61,090 nucleotides of DNA, from assembly GCA_003427395.1 (NCBI GenBank), contig BFEA01000147.1, forward strand, positions 981,256 through 1,042,345, read 5' to 3'. Below are positions 32,313 to 42,990 of this stretch, in pieces (position 1 is the first letter of the stretch; the number at the start of each line of letters is the position of its first letter). Source of the stretch: Chara braunii. Its lineage: Eukaryota > Streptophyta > Charophyceae > Charales > Characeae. The position numbers were made by a program, and so were the translations under genes. The notes under the pieces were generated by a model, which was given only the letters and a program-made list of their open reading frames with translations, had not been told where the DNA came from and made no database searches.

Positions 32313-32970
32313 TCTGATCACTTGCCGTAATTTTTGGAATTTTTTTTGCATTCATCAGTTCGCATGAGAAGGGACCGAGTTTCATTGCCATAATGGGTGG
32401 TGAAACATGACGAATTCAGACGATTCTTGCTAGATTTCTGGGTCAAATGGCGCACTTCACAACCATTATTCCCCTCCTTGGCAGATTGGTTCCAAGGGGG
32501 CCTGAGGGTGGTGTTCAAAAGAGGATTGCTCGTCAAAAAAATTGTTGTTGCCAACTCTCGTTCGCAACTCACAATGATCAACGATCAAATGGCAGAGCTC
32601 ACACGCAGAGCAACGTCGGCAACAAACAATGAACAACAACTTATGGCCGACATGGACAGACTCAGGCAACAATGGACGATGCAAATGCAGCCTGCAATAA
32701 GAACCGTCACACACCGGAAGTGTATATCTTGGCTGATCAAAGGGGATCGAATGACTGCGTCCTTCTTTGAAGGCCGACGTCCCCCCACAAACCTGGCTTG
32801 ATCTTGGCAATGGAACACCCGTTTATGGATGCTCAGCCACTCGCTGTAGATACTTCGTCAATCATTCTTAACATTTCGTTGTTTTACGAGAGTTTGTTGG
32901 CATCGCAAACCCAACATTCTGAGGAACAACTGCTTGATCAATTTCATCACTTGATAAACTGGATCACAAG
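32313..32970 (+). pseudogene. LINE-B: endonuclease C-terminus and linker (truncated)
   Basis: After GSDHLP the reading VVKHDEFRRFLLDFWVKWRT matches the post-endonuclease block of plant LINEs. It continues LRVVFKRGLLVKK and then a Gln-rich, helical linker ending ISWLIKGDRMTASFFEGRRP, the region before RT (family 'W...GD.NT.FFH'). Stops near 32329 and at 32801 and the missing N-terminal two-thirds make it non-functional. Confidence 0.75.
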
Positions 32971-34788
32971 TTGACACAACAGCAGTCTGAAATGTTGGAA
33001 TCGGACATAACGCATCAAGAATTGATTAACGCAGTGAAATCGCTGGCAGATCATAAAGCACCAGGAATTGATGGATTGCCCTCTACCTTCTTCAAACGAT
33101 TTTCTCCTCTGTTAACCCCGGAGCTCTTAACTATATGTCGAGCAGTGTGGAATGGGGGGACCCTTCCTGCTTCTGCATTAGAAGGGATCATCACCTTTGT
33201 TTTCAAAAAAGGGGACCGGACCGACGTTCGCAATTACCGACCGATCACATTGATGCCCGCCATGTATAAGATTTTCTCCAAAATTTTGACAGCAAGACTG
33301 CAACAAGTACTGACGACGATCATCCACCCCTCGCAAACTGGCTTTTTGCAAGGGAGACAAATCCTTTACAACGTTATGACAGTGAAAAGATTCATGGAAT
33401 GGGTGACAGATGGAGAAAAGCAAATGGCAGTCATATTACTTGATCTGGAGAAAGCATATGATCGGGTGGGCTGGGAATTCCTACAAGCTACAATGATTAC
33501 CTTTGGTTTTGGACCTAAGATCCGACATGCAGTCAAGGCACTCCTGGTTGGGGCTACCTCCAGACTGTGTGTCAATGGGACGCTTTCCCCACCAATCTTA
33601 CTCTCTCGGTCGGTAAGGCAAGGATGCCCTGTGGCCCCTTATCTATACATATTGTATGTAGAAGTTTTGCATGTTTTGATTAGAAGTAATCCCGACATTC
33701 TGGGATTTCTTTTGCCCTCAGGCGATAGGCTCAAATCGGAGGCTTTTGCTGACGATTCAGTAGCATTTACTCCTTTGCTGGATGCTGCCTTTGAAGAGCT
33801 GCAGGACACTATTGATCTCTTTTGTCTGGTTTCACAAGCTGCAGTCAATTGGTCCAAGTCATCAGTCCTAGTGCCACCAGGAGCCCAACCCCCCTGTCAT
33901 TGGGGACTGAGGGTTGTGGTGCCTACACAGAAGGAACGGTTGTTAGGACACCGGATATCATTCGCCCCTCAACTGCGACTGGATTCCGCTTCTTCCTTGA
34001 CGTCACTCCGGGCTGCCTTTCAGCCTTGGACTGCCCATAAAGGGGTGAGCCTATATGGACGATCTTTGGTAATCAATAATGCTTGTTTTTCTACACTTTG
34101 GTATCACAGGTCGATCTACCAACTTGACTCATCCTCTCTGCAAACAGTGCGCCGCCTTGCCACACATTATCTTTGGAAAGAAGAAACAAATCAAGACAAT
34201 TACCTACCCAAAGTGGCTTGGGAAGTGGTCACACAGCCCAAACGGAAAGGAGGCCTGGCAGTTTTGGACCCGGAGAGGCAAATTGCAGCGCTCTTAGCAA
34301 GATGGATTCTGTGGGGCCTGCTAGCTGATTCCACCTTCGGGTGGAAACAACTAGCAGAACCTGCACTTTTGTCAATTTGGGGATGGGAGAACACTAAACA
34401 TGTCTGGCTGCCCTCGCTCTTCGTCTCCTACCTTAGGAAACGCTTGCCGTCCGATATATGGGGAGGCCTATTAAAAGCCTGGAAGCAAGTCGCCCCTGTT
34501 TTGCAACCACCGCCAATGGTAATGGAGCGGATACTCACTCAACCCCTGTTTCATAATCAGTTTATCTATTCAACTCAAGGGAATCCCTTCCAAAGCCATG
34601 GGCCGGGGGCGTTTGGCAATGCCTGGATGGAACGAGGCATAGGGACAGTGGCTGACATATGGGACCCTGTGTTGGCTGATTGGAACCCTTCGAAACTCTG
34701 GCAGCTTCGCTCTCTCGTCTTTGGCACCAGCGGGCCCACTTACAACAGCTACAGCAAGCTATCCCGGATACTTGGGTGCAGGTTCTGA
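32971..34788 (+). pseudogene. LINE-B: reverse transcriptase (605-codon frame)
   Basis: The frame contains HKAPGIDGLPSTFFKRF, FKKGDRTDVRNYRPITLMP, HPSQTGFLQGRQI, VILLDLEKAYDRVGWEFL, SVRQGCPVAPYLYILYVEVL and catalytic FADD (33745-33756), the full run of non-LTR RT blocks. Downstream is the LINE thumb/C-terminal region. The reading frame is open throughout but leaves the correct frame near 34683, where one A is missing relative to the fragment at 32125. It would make cDNA by target-primed reverse transcription. Clade: L1-like, from the terminal CCHC and domain order. Confidence 0.9.
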
Positions 34789-35867
34789 GAGCAGGTCTTG
34801 TCCCTGCTCAGGGAATGTGGTATAAACATTCGCACCAAGAACAACCACTGCAAATATGGAAAATGGAGACTTATTCGGAGGAAGTTCAAATACCACATTC
34901 TTGCTGGGAAGTGCAAGATGTTTTTTTTGGTTTGGGAACAGCTTTAACATTTGCGGTGAATCAAGAGCCCATGCCCCCTGCTCAAACTCTGACACCTGTG
35001 TGTGTTTTGGAAACTGCAACAGGCTACCACCCCTTCCGCCTCTCTTGTCCCTCTTACCTCTTGTCTGTGGACCCCAGAGATTGGGCCTGGGAACACCCTC
35101 TGCATCGAAATGAAATGGTTCAGATGCATCAATATTCGACCAAACGGGGATATCTGCTTTCAACCCCTCAGGTTGATGTCAATTGGAAGGTGGCGTGTCG
35201 ATGGCTGGCGACAGGTTGGATCAGAGACTCGCTCATAAGACTTCTGGAAGTCCTGCCCAGATTCTGGGTGAATCTGATGGATTTGGTCGTTGTTAAACAT
35301 GTCAGTTTTCTCTGGCTCATGATGCACCAAGCAGTTCCGGTTGCGGTCTGGTGTGCAAAACGAACAACCAAGCCACTGGCGGAATGTCTGATATGTCCTG
35401 GTACCCGAATGGAAGACTTGCAACATTTTGCGTTATATTGTGACAATGCTCAGCCTTTCTGGGACCGGTGGAGACACTCTGACATCCCTGTCCCCGGAAA
35501 CGGATCCAGATGGACAGACCACTTCGTACTGATGGGAACTGCAGCAAGACGAACACCTCTTTCACAACGTTACACATACGCGGAAGAGACACTCAGAGGT
35601 GCAATACTGTGGACCCTTTGGACACTCAGAAACTCAGCAACGAGACGCGGAGACAAGCTGACGCCACCAATGATCCGAGCAGAGGTCAAATATGGCATTA
35701 AACAAGCGATGCAGGCCGATTGGGAGCATAGAGTACAGCAGAAAGGGTTTACCAGAAAGGCAATGGAGCTTTTCACTACACGATGGGGTGCTTTTTCGGG
35801 ACTTGCATCTGTGGACTGTCCCCCGGGTCGATCGCCTTCTTTGTTTTTTTCCGGATTTTTCCTGTGA
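34680..35867 (+). pseudogene. LINE-B: ORF2 C-terminal region with zinc knuckle
   Basis: In the +2 frame relative to RT, this continues PFETLAASLSRLWHQRAH to the end of ORF2. It contains FLWLMMHQAVPV, then CLICPGTRMEDLQHFALYC (C-X2-C-X11-H-X4-C), the zinc-binding module typical of L1 and related LINEs. The final residues (TTRWGAFSGLASVDCPPG) are those seen in the fragments at 13560-13650 and 31490-31550. The single-base deletion near 34683 separates it from RT. Confidence 0.85.
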
Positions 35868-36293
35868 TTTATTACACAGGTTTGTACATTTGTATAATTA
35901 CAGAGTTGTAGGATAATGACACGGTTGATTGTTGTACAGTGTACACAACCACAATTACTATAAGACAATCAAATACGGTTGATAGTTGTACATAAAGGTT
36001 TTCTGTGATCAAGCTGATACTTTGTAGATTTGCAGAGTAATAGAGGTGTAGCATTACGTTATGGTTTGATATGGGGTACTAGGATATGGCCGATTGTTGT
36101 AAACGGCCGCCTTACACAATTTTAATACTTGGAAGAAGGTCTTCGTCCCTGATACTGTGAGGCATAGTCGTGGTATGAGCTTTGCTTGGCCGAAGAGCCT
36201 TGCTCAGCTCAGTGCTGCGCCTACTTTTCGTAAAGGACGCCGGGCCGGCTTTGCCATTAATAAACAGTGATCTTTCTTTCAAAAAAAAAAAAA
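35868..36293 (+). other. LINE-B 3' UTR, polyadenylation signal and tail
   Basis: It includes TAAGACAATC, GTTTGATATGGGGTACTAGG and GGACGCCGGGCC, then AATAAA at 36259-36264 and poly(A). The same UTR occurs in at least four other pieces (13660-14160, 14161-14283, 15070-15360 and inverted at 31040-31440), so it is the most abundant LINE part here. Confidence 0.85.
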
Positions 36294-36771
36294 GGCCGAG
36301 AAAGGTATAATGATACTACAATCCCATCAATTTTTCGCACTGCAATTTTTATTTTTTTATTTGTTTTTCACTGCAATTTTCCCCATCAAGCCCACACACG
36401 TCATCGATGTTCCTTCTCTCCCATCTGTTGGCTCTGTGCGTCGCTCCATGGCTTCCCGCTTCAGGCCGGGCTCTCTCACACCCTCCCGCTGCGCGCTGTC
36501 AGAGCCGTGCGGGAGTGACGCCCAGCTTCCCGGTCTGCTGCCAGTCTCTTCCACGGGCGCTCGCCGACGCTGTGTGCTGCGCTCCGCTCTGCTCCGCGAG
36601 GCCTGTGCCTGGCGTGGCACGTCGGGGTTCGTATCAAAAGTCATAATGCTCCCCTGTGTCACTTGTGTGAATAAATTTAGTAAATGAAAAATCCGTCCAC
36701 CTGCCATACTTGAGCAGAGGAAAACAAGATAATAAATGATAATAATAAGAATCTGGACATTTATATAGCGG
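36294..36771. other. No gene recognised
   Basis: A 125-codon frame at 36310-36687 overlaps antisense frames, has no motif and a strong CpG-rich bias, and is not convincing. Confidence 0.4.
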
Positions 36772-36946
36772 CCGGGGGTGAGGTCCCACTAGCAAAGAGG
36801 ATTGGATTGAGCACCTTAATTTGGCCGCGTTTGCGGACAAGTGCAGAAAATCAAGATTGAACTCCTTTTCTGCATCTCTGCGTAAGACACGACCAGATTC
36901 AGGATCTTAATCCAATACCCTTCTTGGTAGTGGGACCATGCTCCGG
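36772..36946. mobile_element. MITE-like element 1 (GGTCCCACTA family)
   Basis: The left end CCGGGGGTGAGGTCCCACTA, GCAAAG, GGATTGGATTGAG is repeated inverted at the right end, which reads CTTAATCCAATACCC, GTAGTGGGACC, CTCCGGG on the plus strand. The inverted ends are about 45 bp with a few mismatches. The short AT-richer centre has AATCAAGATTGAAC. The end block GGTCCCACTAGC is shared with two other elements nearby. Confidence 0.6.
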
Positions 36947-36984
36947 GTGTGAGGGCACACTCACACCCGATTCTGTCAAAATCG

Positions 36985-37110
36985 ACCAGCCACCGACGTG
37001 GCACACTGGTAAACTTTTTTCATTTTATTTTTATTATTATTTGTTTCTTCTTCATGAACTTTTGCAATGCGGACCTGTGTTCGAATCCACTCACCGATGA
37101 ATGAAGGGCT
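36985..37110 (+). other. Possible tRNA-like (SINE head) remnant
   Basis: CGTGGCACACTGGTAAAC at about 36997 resembles a pol III box A and GTTCGAATCC at 37079-37088 is a good box B. They are 80 bp apart because of a T-rich insertion, and no cloverleaf forms by eye. A decayed tRNA-derived SINE is the likeliest reading. Confidence 0.25.
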
Positions 37111-37914
37111 TCGCCACACCACTGTCGAAACGAAAAAAGCACTAGTGCATCTTCCCAACTTAGAGGTCAGATGCATCTGTTACTATTCATAGGAATGGAC
37201 GCATCTTGCCGCTTTCTGTGTGAACATGCATTTGAACGTTTTCGTTTCCACAGTGGTGTGGCGAGGCCCGAAATTCTGATTCTGAATACCTGGCGCTCGG
37301 TCAGTTCGTTCGACAACGGTATCTCAAGGCCGCCAGCTCTTTCTCGTTGAACCACTCGCATACGTCAAGATATTGAATGAACGTGGATGCCAATCCTGTC
37401 CATGTGCATTCAATACGTTGGCGGACGGCGAGTGGTGCAGTAGCGTGGGGAAAGAAAAACGTAAGAGGGATTTAAAAAAAAAGAAAAAAGAAAAAAGAAA
37501 ACGTAAGAGGGACCATTCCTATCCTGGGCTTAAAAAAAAAACAAAAAAAATCGTATCCTGGGGAGAGTTCGAGGGGGCTTTCCCCCGTCTCTTTCCACTC
37601 GGGGGAAGAGGGCAGGGTGGCAGACTTCCGGCAGTTATATATTTTGTATATTTCGGGGGCGGAAGCGGAGGCGAGGAGGGGTCGGGGAGGTGGGGAGGGC
37701 ATAAAAACACCGCCTTTTCTCTCTTGGAAACAAAAAACGGAAAAAAACAAAGAGCGCCTTTATATTCCTATATATTTAACTGGTGATGCTGGCCAGCTGC
37801 GATTGTCTTTGCCCCTCACGATGCGGGGGGCAGTTACCACGGGCGGCAGTTACCACACACGGGCTTCACGCGTCAGTGATAGACGGCGTTGAATGCTCAG
37901 GGGCATGGTTACTA

Positions 37915-38013
37915 AGGGCCAGATCCTACTAGCCCCTATTGTTCATTGCTGACCGTTGATCTTCGTAATCGAGGGTGAAAAATGAATAATCGAGGGTAGT
38001 GGGATCTGACCCT
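37915..38013. mobile_element. MITE-like element 2 (99 bp)
   Basis: The ends AGGGCCAGATCCTACTAGCC and (reverse complement of the right end) AGGGTCAGATCCCACTACCC form an inverted repeat that continues into TTCATT, about 33 bp in all. The centre holds GACCGTTGATCTT. CTA precedes the left end and AAA follows the right, so the target duplication is uncertain. Confidence 0.7.
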
Positions 38014-39281
38014 AAAAAGAAAATAAGATTGGAGAAAGGAAGGTGGTCGGGGGCGGGAGCGCTTCGTGGAAGTGCTGCGTTACCGATGATACGGCCGCCC
38101 GGAAACGGCGGCTCTCTGCATCGGCAGCAAGGCGCGGGTTACGGGGCATGGGACGGATCGATGGAGTACTCGGTACTCCCGAGGATCGGCCATCTCCCTC
38201 AGCCTCGACAAGGGGCTGTGTCTCCCTGTGGAATACCAGGGAGCAAGGTGGGTCCGGATCCCTCTACAACCTTCAACGCTCAAATTTCAGGCCATTGCAA
38301 CCTCTGTATGAACCCCGTTTTTGGGAAACATACATGACCAACGGCACAAAGAAGGGAGAGTGAGTCCAGTGCACGGCGAATGGTGAGTCAGACAGCGGCA
38401 CTTCCAGGAGCAGTGGGAGGGCAACTGGCAGTGGTGGGACTGTTGTTGTGAGGAGCACAAGCCAAGTACTAGCGACTACCTCAACTGGGAGCGTGAAGAC
38501 TTGAAGTGTGAGAAGACCTGAAGCTCTACAGGACGACGTCACCTTTGGGAAGTGGGAGTTTCACAAGTGGCCGTGGGAGCATTTCCAGTAGTGCAAAGGG
38601 AGCAGAGCATTAGTCTCGACCGGAGAGACGTTCACTTTATCTACCCTTCCCTGCTTTAGGTATACCGGCTCCTCCTTATCTGAGCCGTTTCTTTGTTCCT
38701 TTGAACGTGGAATTATCTTCCCTTCTTTAAGCCATCTGTGCCACTCTCTGGGACTTCGAACCTGATCTTGGCTGCTCTTCTCGTTTCCAACGGCCTGTAT
38801 TCAGTCCCTTTCTATGGCTGGATTCACCCCTTTTTCCTTTCACAAACATGGTAGGCCCAGAACTTGCCTATTACTAGGCTATTAGTATTGCATCGGCTCC
38901 TCAGAATTCTTAATCCTGGATAACTCCGACTGCTGCCCCATCACTGATTGCACGCGCTGTTGCTCATCTCTCGTCCTCACCTGTTGATATCAATACGCTG
39001 GTTTGTTTGCACGCAGCATTTAGCACAAATAAACAAGGGATTTAACATCTTCGGTTTTTTACGGTCCACAGGCTGAGCTCTAGGCAATTTGCATCTAACC
39101 GAATTCATAGGCCTGTTTTCTATTTCTCCTCTAGCTTGGGCTGTAGTGTAGTTTTCTTCGCATTTTGCATCTGACCGGATTTACAGACCAGATCCCTGCT
39201 CCCCTCTATCTCTAGGCTCTAGCTGCACCACGCTGGCTAGCACATGCCTCTCCGTTGAAGGAACGAAATGTTTGTCGGAGG
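38014..39281. other. No gene recognised
   Basis: Short frames only (for example 37999-38337). Near 38400-38480 GAGCAGTGGGAGGGCAACTG loosely recalls the dispersed repeat of 3766 and 39484. Confidence 0.35.
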
Positions 39282-39428
39282 TTGGCTTCACTACGGTGTG
39301 AACTTAGAGTGTTGGTGCTCTTTCTGTTGCTTGGCTTCACTACGGTGTGAACTTAGATTGTTGGTGTTCCTTCTGTTGCTTGGCTTCATTACGGTGTAAA
39401 CTTAGATTGTTGGTGTTCTTTCCTGTGC
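39282..39428. repeat. 49-bp tandem repeat, three copies
   Basis: TTGGCTTCACTACGGTGTGA starts at 39282 and 39331, and a TTGGCTTCATTACGGTGTAA version at 39380, an exact 49-bp period. Divergence rises in the last copy, and a broken fourth start follows at 39429. Confidence 0.95.
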
Positions 39429-39483
39429 TTGGTTGCTTCTAGTTTGTAACATACCTGATAGTTCCTTGCTAAGTACTTCTCCT

Positions 39484-39790
39484 TTGGTATCTATACTGGG
39501 CTTGTCCGTAGCAGGCAACGGAACGACCGGAGGTAGTGGGAGACCTACTAGTGGTTGTGGCAGCGTTGCTAAGCTACTTAGGGCACGACCGATTAGCATT
39601 TAGCTGATAAAAGAGCAAATCTAGGTTGTCCCCATTGAGATCTAGAGTACCTGGAATACGGTACTCCCTACACAGTCTCAAGGGTACAAGGTGGGAAAAC
39701 TTGTCATGACAACCCAGGCTCCACACGGCTATTAGCTGGTCCGACGGGCCTCTCTTTTGGTTTTGATGGATCTTCCTTCGGATTTCTGCA
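39484..39790 (+). repeat. Dispersed repeat, copy 2 (partner 3766-4060)
   Basis: It shares GTAGTGGGAGACC, CTAGTGGTTGTGG, GAGCAAAT, GAGATCTAG, a GACGGGCC block and GGATCTTCC with 3766-4060 in the same order and orientation. Family unknown. Confidence 0.6.
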
Positions 39791-39799
39791 AATCACCTG

Positions 39800-40466
39800 C
39801 TCCAGATAGAACTTGGTAGTTTGCTTTAGATCATTGGGTATTTGTCGTTTCTTGGCTAGTCACATTAGGCTATGGTCTCCTGCCAATGTAAGCAAGGTCT
39901 CTTCATTGGAGGTAGTCTGAGAACTGTCCTCTTTTCTGTAATATCTTTATGCGAAGCTGGGTAAGGCTCCCAGTCAGAATAGCAGAATAACTGGTTAATT
40001 TGCTTAGCGGTTGCCTCTCTTATTTCTGGTTTTGGAATTTGATAGTCCAGCTGCGATTTTCTTTTTTGGTTGAAGTTGCCGTACATGGGACACTGGACCC
40101 GGTTTCCAGTAAAGCCTAAACTGGGTATTGGCCCCAGGAATTCCGGGTTGAGATGTTGAGGGATTCCCGACCTCAGTTCTCCAATTTTCTATAATACAAA
40201 CTGCGACTTCAAAAAAAAAAAAAAAAGAAAAAAAAAAAGGAGCTTTTGGTGTGCAAAATGAGAATGAATATTACCCTAGAACATAGAAAAATATACTGTC
40301 CCCAAAAAACACCAAAAAATCCACTGCCATTTTTTGTCTCTTTTTTAAAAATTATTAAATACGAGGCTCCAGTATATTTGTGGGAAGCAACACATGCTGG
40401 CAAACGGGCCCAACGCCCCTTATAATAGGGGGATGATTCGGGGCCGGGGTCCCCACAGTCTACCCA
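39800..40466. other. No gene; poly(A) and GGGCCC motifs
   Basis: GGGACACTGGACCCGGTTTCC lies at 40088 and an inverted AACGGGCCCAACGCCCC at 40404. Between them, poly(A) at 40210-40238 precedes TGTGCAAAATGAGAATGAAT, a block also found after the poly(A) at 15428-15497. Confidence 0.45.
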
Positions 40467-40565
40467 GGGGCAAGGTCCCGCTGCCGCAAATTAGGAGATT
40501 TCGGCCGTTGATCTTTGCTATCTATGGTCAGTATCTATTAATTTGTGCAAGTGGGACCTAGCCCC
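40467..40565. mobile_element. MITE-like element 3 (99 bp)
   Basis: The left end is GGGGCAAGGTCCCGCTGCCG then CAAATTA; the reverse complement of the right end is GGGGCTAGGTCCCACTTGCA then CAAATTA. The inverted repeats are 27 bp. The centre has GGCCGTTGATCTTTG, sharing CCGTTGATCTT with element 2. It is the same length as element 2. Confidence 0.7.
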
Positions 40566-40778
40566 GGGTTATTGTCTTTGGTGCATGTGGTGAGTAATGG
40601 AACCGTCCCCTTTTCTACTAAGTGAACCCGGCACTTGGGGCATTGCCAAGTGCATTCAAGCAAATTATGGGTCTCCTGGCTTGCATTCCACAGAGGCTAT
40701 GGGCCTCGCTGCACTACGCTTGACACTTGACTGCGGTAAACGAAACCCGCTAATGCTGCCAGGATAACCCCGCATTGA

Positions 40779-40970
40779 ATTGTGAGGTCCCCGACCTCAC
40801 CTTGATATTTTGCAAAGGGACATCGCTGGGACCCTTCACGCGTGCTGCGTTTTCAAGAGTTGGCCTCTTGATTCGGCACCGCTTGAAACTTTTCGAGAGC
40901 TGTAAGATTCACTCTCAAAAACGCCGAGAGTGCTTCATGGCTGCATGGGTAGGACATAGGTCTGGCGCGC
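40779..40970 (+). repeat. Diverged third copy of the 57071/57668 repeat
   Basis: It has GACATCGCTGGGACCCTTCACG, CGCTGCGTTTTC, AGAGTTGGCCTCTT and GAGAGTGCTTCATGG in the same order as at about 57305-57480 and 57900-58065. The AATTGTGAGGTCCCCGACCTCA at its start links it to the SINE-like element at 9841-10170. Confidence 0.55.
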
Positions 40971-40977
40971 GTTAGCG

Positions 40978-41300
40978 CTAGCGCTATGGCTGGCGGGCGG
41001 GCGGCGAGGTGCAGGTGGCATGTGGATGGTGGCGTGCTGGTTGCTTACAGGCGGGGCGCTGGCTTCTCGCAGGTTGCGAGGCGCTGGCTTCTCGCGAGTG
41101 GAGAGGCGCTGGCTGTGTGAGTGCAGCGAGGCGCTGGTTGCTGGCGGGAGCGAGGCGCTGGCAACAAGTGAGTGGTGGGCCGCTAGCGACTTGCGGCTGG
41201 TGAGGCACTGGCTTGGGGTGACTAGTAAGATGCTAGCTGACACGTGGTGCGGTGCTGGCAGCCGATGGGAGGGAGGCGCTGGTGCGAGGGTGCTGTGATG
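40978..41300. repeat. Degenerate GAGGCGCTGG-rich repeat
   Basis: GAGGCGCTGG or GGCGCTGG recurs about every 30-40 bp from 41047 to 41280, separated by variable GC-rich sequence. Frames in both directions are open because stops are rare in such sequence; none is credible as a gene. Confidence 0.65.
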
Positions 41301-41746
41301 TCGTGAATTAGATGGGGGATAGCGCTTGAAGCACGCGTGGTATCCAGAGGCGCTGGGTCATTACTACGTCACAGGCTGATGTGGCATCTGGCCTGAGGCA
41401 CAAAGGAAAAGGGAGAATGGTAGCAACAGCTTCTGTTTGAACATTTTCCCTGTGTTTTTCACATGAAGTACTCCATAGCCAAGACCTTTAAAGAAGCTGG
41501 AGAGCTCATGCGAGTTGACGAAGGTCGATGTCGGTCGAGGAAAGTGGAGTCATCCCCGTGGAGACCAAAGTGCGGAGAACGTTGGTCCTACTTGAAAAAT
41601 CATCACAGTGCCACTGAGAGAGCATCATCAAGAGAGCGGCTAGGAGGTCACCATCAACCTATATTTGTGCTTTCGTCTGTTTTTTGTCTTGTGCAGGTTA
41701 TCCATCAAGATCATCAAGATTTTCACCATTGTCATTTCCGCCGGGG
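41300..41746. other. No gene; 5' flank of element 2
   Basis: Nothing recognised. The last four bases, GGGG at 41743-41746, are repeated after the 3' LTR. Confidence 0.5.
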
Positions 41747-42527
41747 TGTGACGAACCACTTTCTGTGTCGCGCGACTTTCTGCGCGATGACAATGAGGGG
41801 TCCTAAGATGGGAAGGTTGGGCCAATTATGGGAGATGGGATCCAACAGAAAAATTACATCGGTGTCCTTGTTTGTTCTTCTTTTTACGTCGCTTCTTTCC
41901 GAATGGCTGGGGCCAGGGCTGGGCAAATCCCCGGATGATCGATTGAGTGGCTGGCGTGCCGACAGAGGCGCGATTAATAATGTTTGATGTCGCTTCTTTC
42001 TTGTTCTGCTGTCGGGTTTTCAGTGCGGTAATCGTGCAGGAGTTTTTGCTTCTTACTTTTTAAATTTCTTTTTTCGAATCATGTCAAGCCCTCGATGACT
42101 CTCGGAATTTCGGGCTTTCCTTTCGGATTTTGTGCTTCAATAAAGTTCTTTTTGCATTTCCGCATTAAATAGGAAATTAGGAATTTAGGAAGTCGGAATT
42201 TCTTTTGCCGCGCGGTGCTCTTTGCTCGCGCGTTTCTTCTTGCGGCTGCAATGGAGCTTTGATTAGTCGGCGCCCTTTATCTTGCGTGTAACTGTAATTT
42301 TGGGCAGGGCGCCCTTGTAACTGTATCTTTCTTCTTGAGCTTCGTCTTTCCCGCCCTCTCTCCTCTTTGCTGTGTCTAGTTGGCCCGCGGGCTGCATGAT
42401 CGATCGATGGGTGGAGAGTGGCTACGTACCCCACGCCGCGGTCTGGCCATGCAGAACGTAGGCACTCCCTCCCCTTCTTTCCTTCCAAGTCCTTGCAATT
42501 TCGTGGTCTCCGCGCATGCATGCACGC

Positions 42528-42533
42528 TATAAA
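42528..42533 (+). promoter_or_regulatory. LTR TATA box (element 2, 5' LTR)
   Basis: GCTATAAATTCTGGCTGCGC. Transcription would start about 30 bp on and place the GA tract and LTR ORF in the RNA leader. Conserved at 53600-53605 and in both element 1 LTRs. Confidence 0.6.
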
Positions 42534-42792
42534 TTCTGGCTGCGCGATTAAATTACTTTCTAAAACAGTTGCTGGAAGCTCGGGGTAGCGCGATCAATGA
42601 GGGTCAGCTCACGAGCGAAGTAAGAGGTGAGTAAAGTGGGAGTTGGGCGACCCGACGAGCTGGTGCCAAATATGCGGGGTTGACGCGTGGGGCTACAACG
42701 GACTGTAGCGCGTGGGCGAACCTCACGGGTACAGGAGGACTAAGCGCGGTGACAACTTCGTGGGTTGGTGCGTGACGACGGACTGTCCGCAT

Positions 42793-42794
<2 letters not shown>

Positions 42795-42842
<48 letters not shown>

Positions 42843-42917
42843 NNNNNNNNNNNNNNNNNNNNNNNNNNNNNNNNNNNNNNNNNNNNNNNNNNNNNNNNNN
42901 NNNNNNNNNNNNNNNNN

Positions 42918-42971
<54 letters not shown>

Positions 42972-42990
42972 AAGAAAGAGAGAGAGAGAG
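42795..42990. repeat. (GA)n tract with assembly gap, in LTR
   Basis: GA repeats flank 75 Ns, so the true length is unknown. The 3' LTR has 76 bp of GA at the same place. Confidence 0.95.

Larger units (their letters stand above)
32263..36293 (+). mobile_element. LINE-B, 5'-truncated L1-like element with poly(A)
   Basis: It starts inside the endonuclease (GSDHLP at 32313-32330, the catalytic SDH motif, followed by a stop) and continues through the endonuclease-RT linker, RT, C-terminal zinc knuckle and 3' UTR to AATAAA (36259) and 13 A's (36281-36293). 5' truncation and a poly(A) tail are classic for target-primed reverse transcription. Two LINE fragments abut its 5' end, one inverted. A target duplication could not be identified. 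Confidence 0.9.

Noticed and set aside
36310-36687. 125-codon frame with a hydrophobic N-terminus resembling a signal peptide
   Set aside because: The hydrophobic part is encoded by T-rich low-complexity DNA and the rest has no motif or conserved partner.
36985-37110. Functional tRNA gene
   Set aside because: Box B is good, but the 80-bp spacing and T-rich middle cannot form a tRNA; kept only as a weak SINE-like remnant.
39282-39428. CRISPR-like array
   Set aside because: Direct 49-bp tandem units with no unique spacers, in a eukaryotic context.
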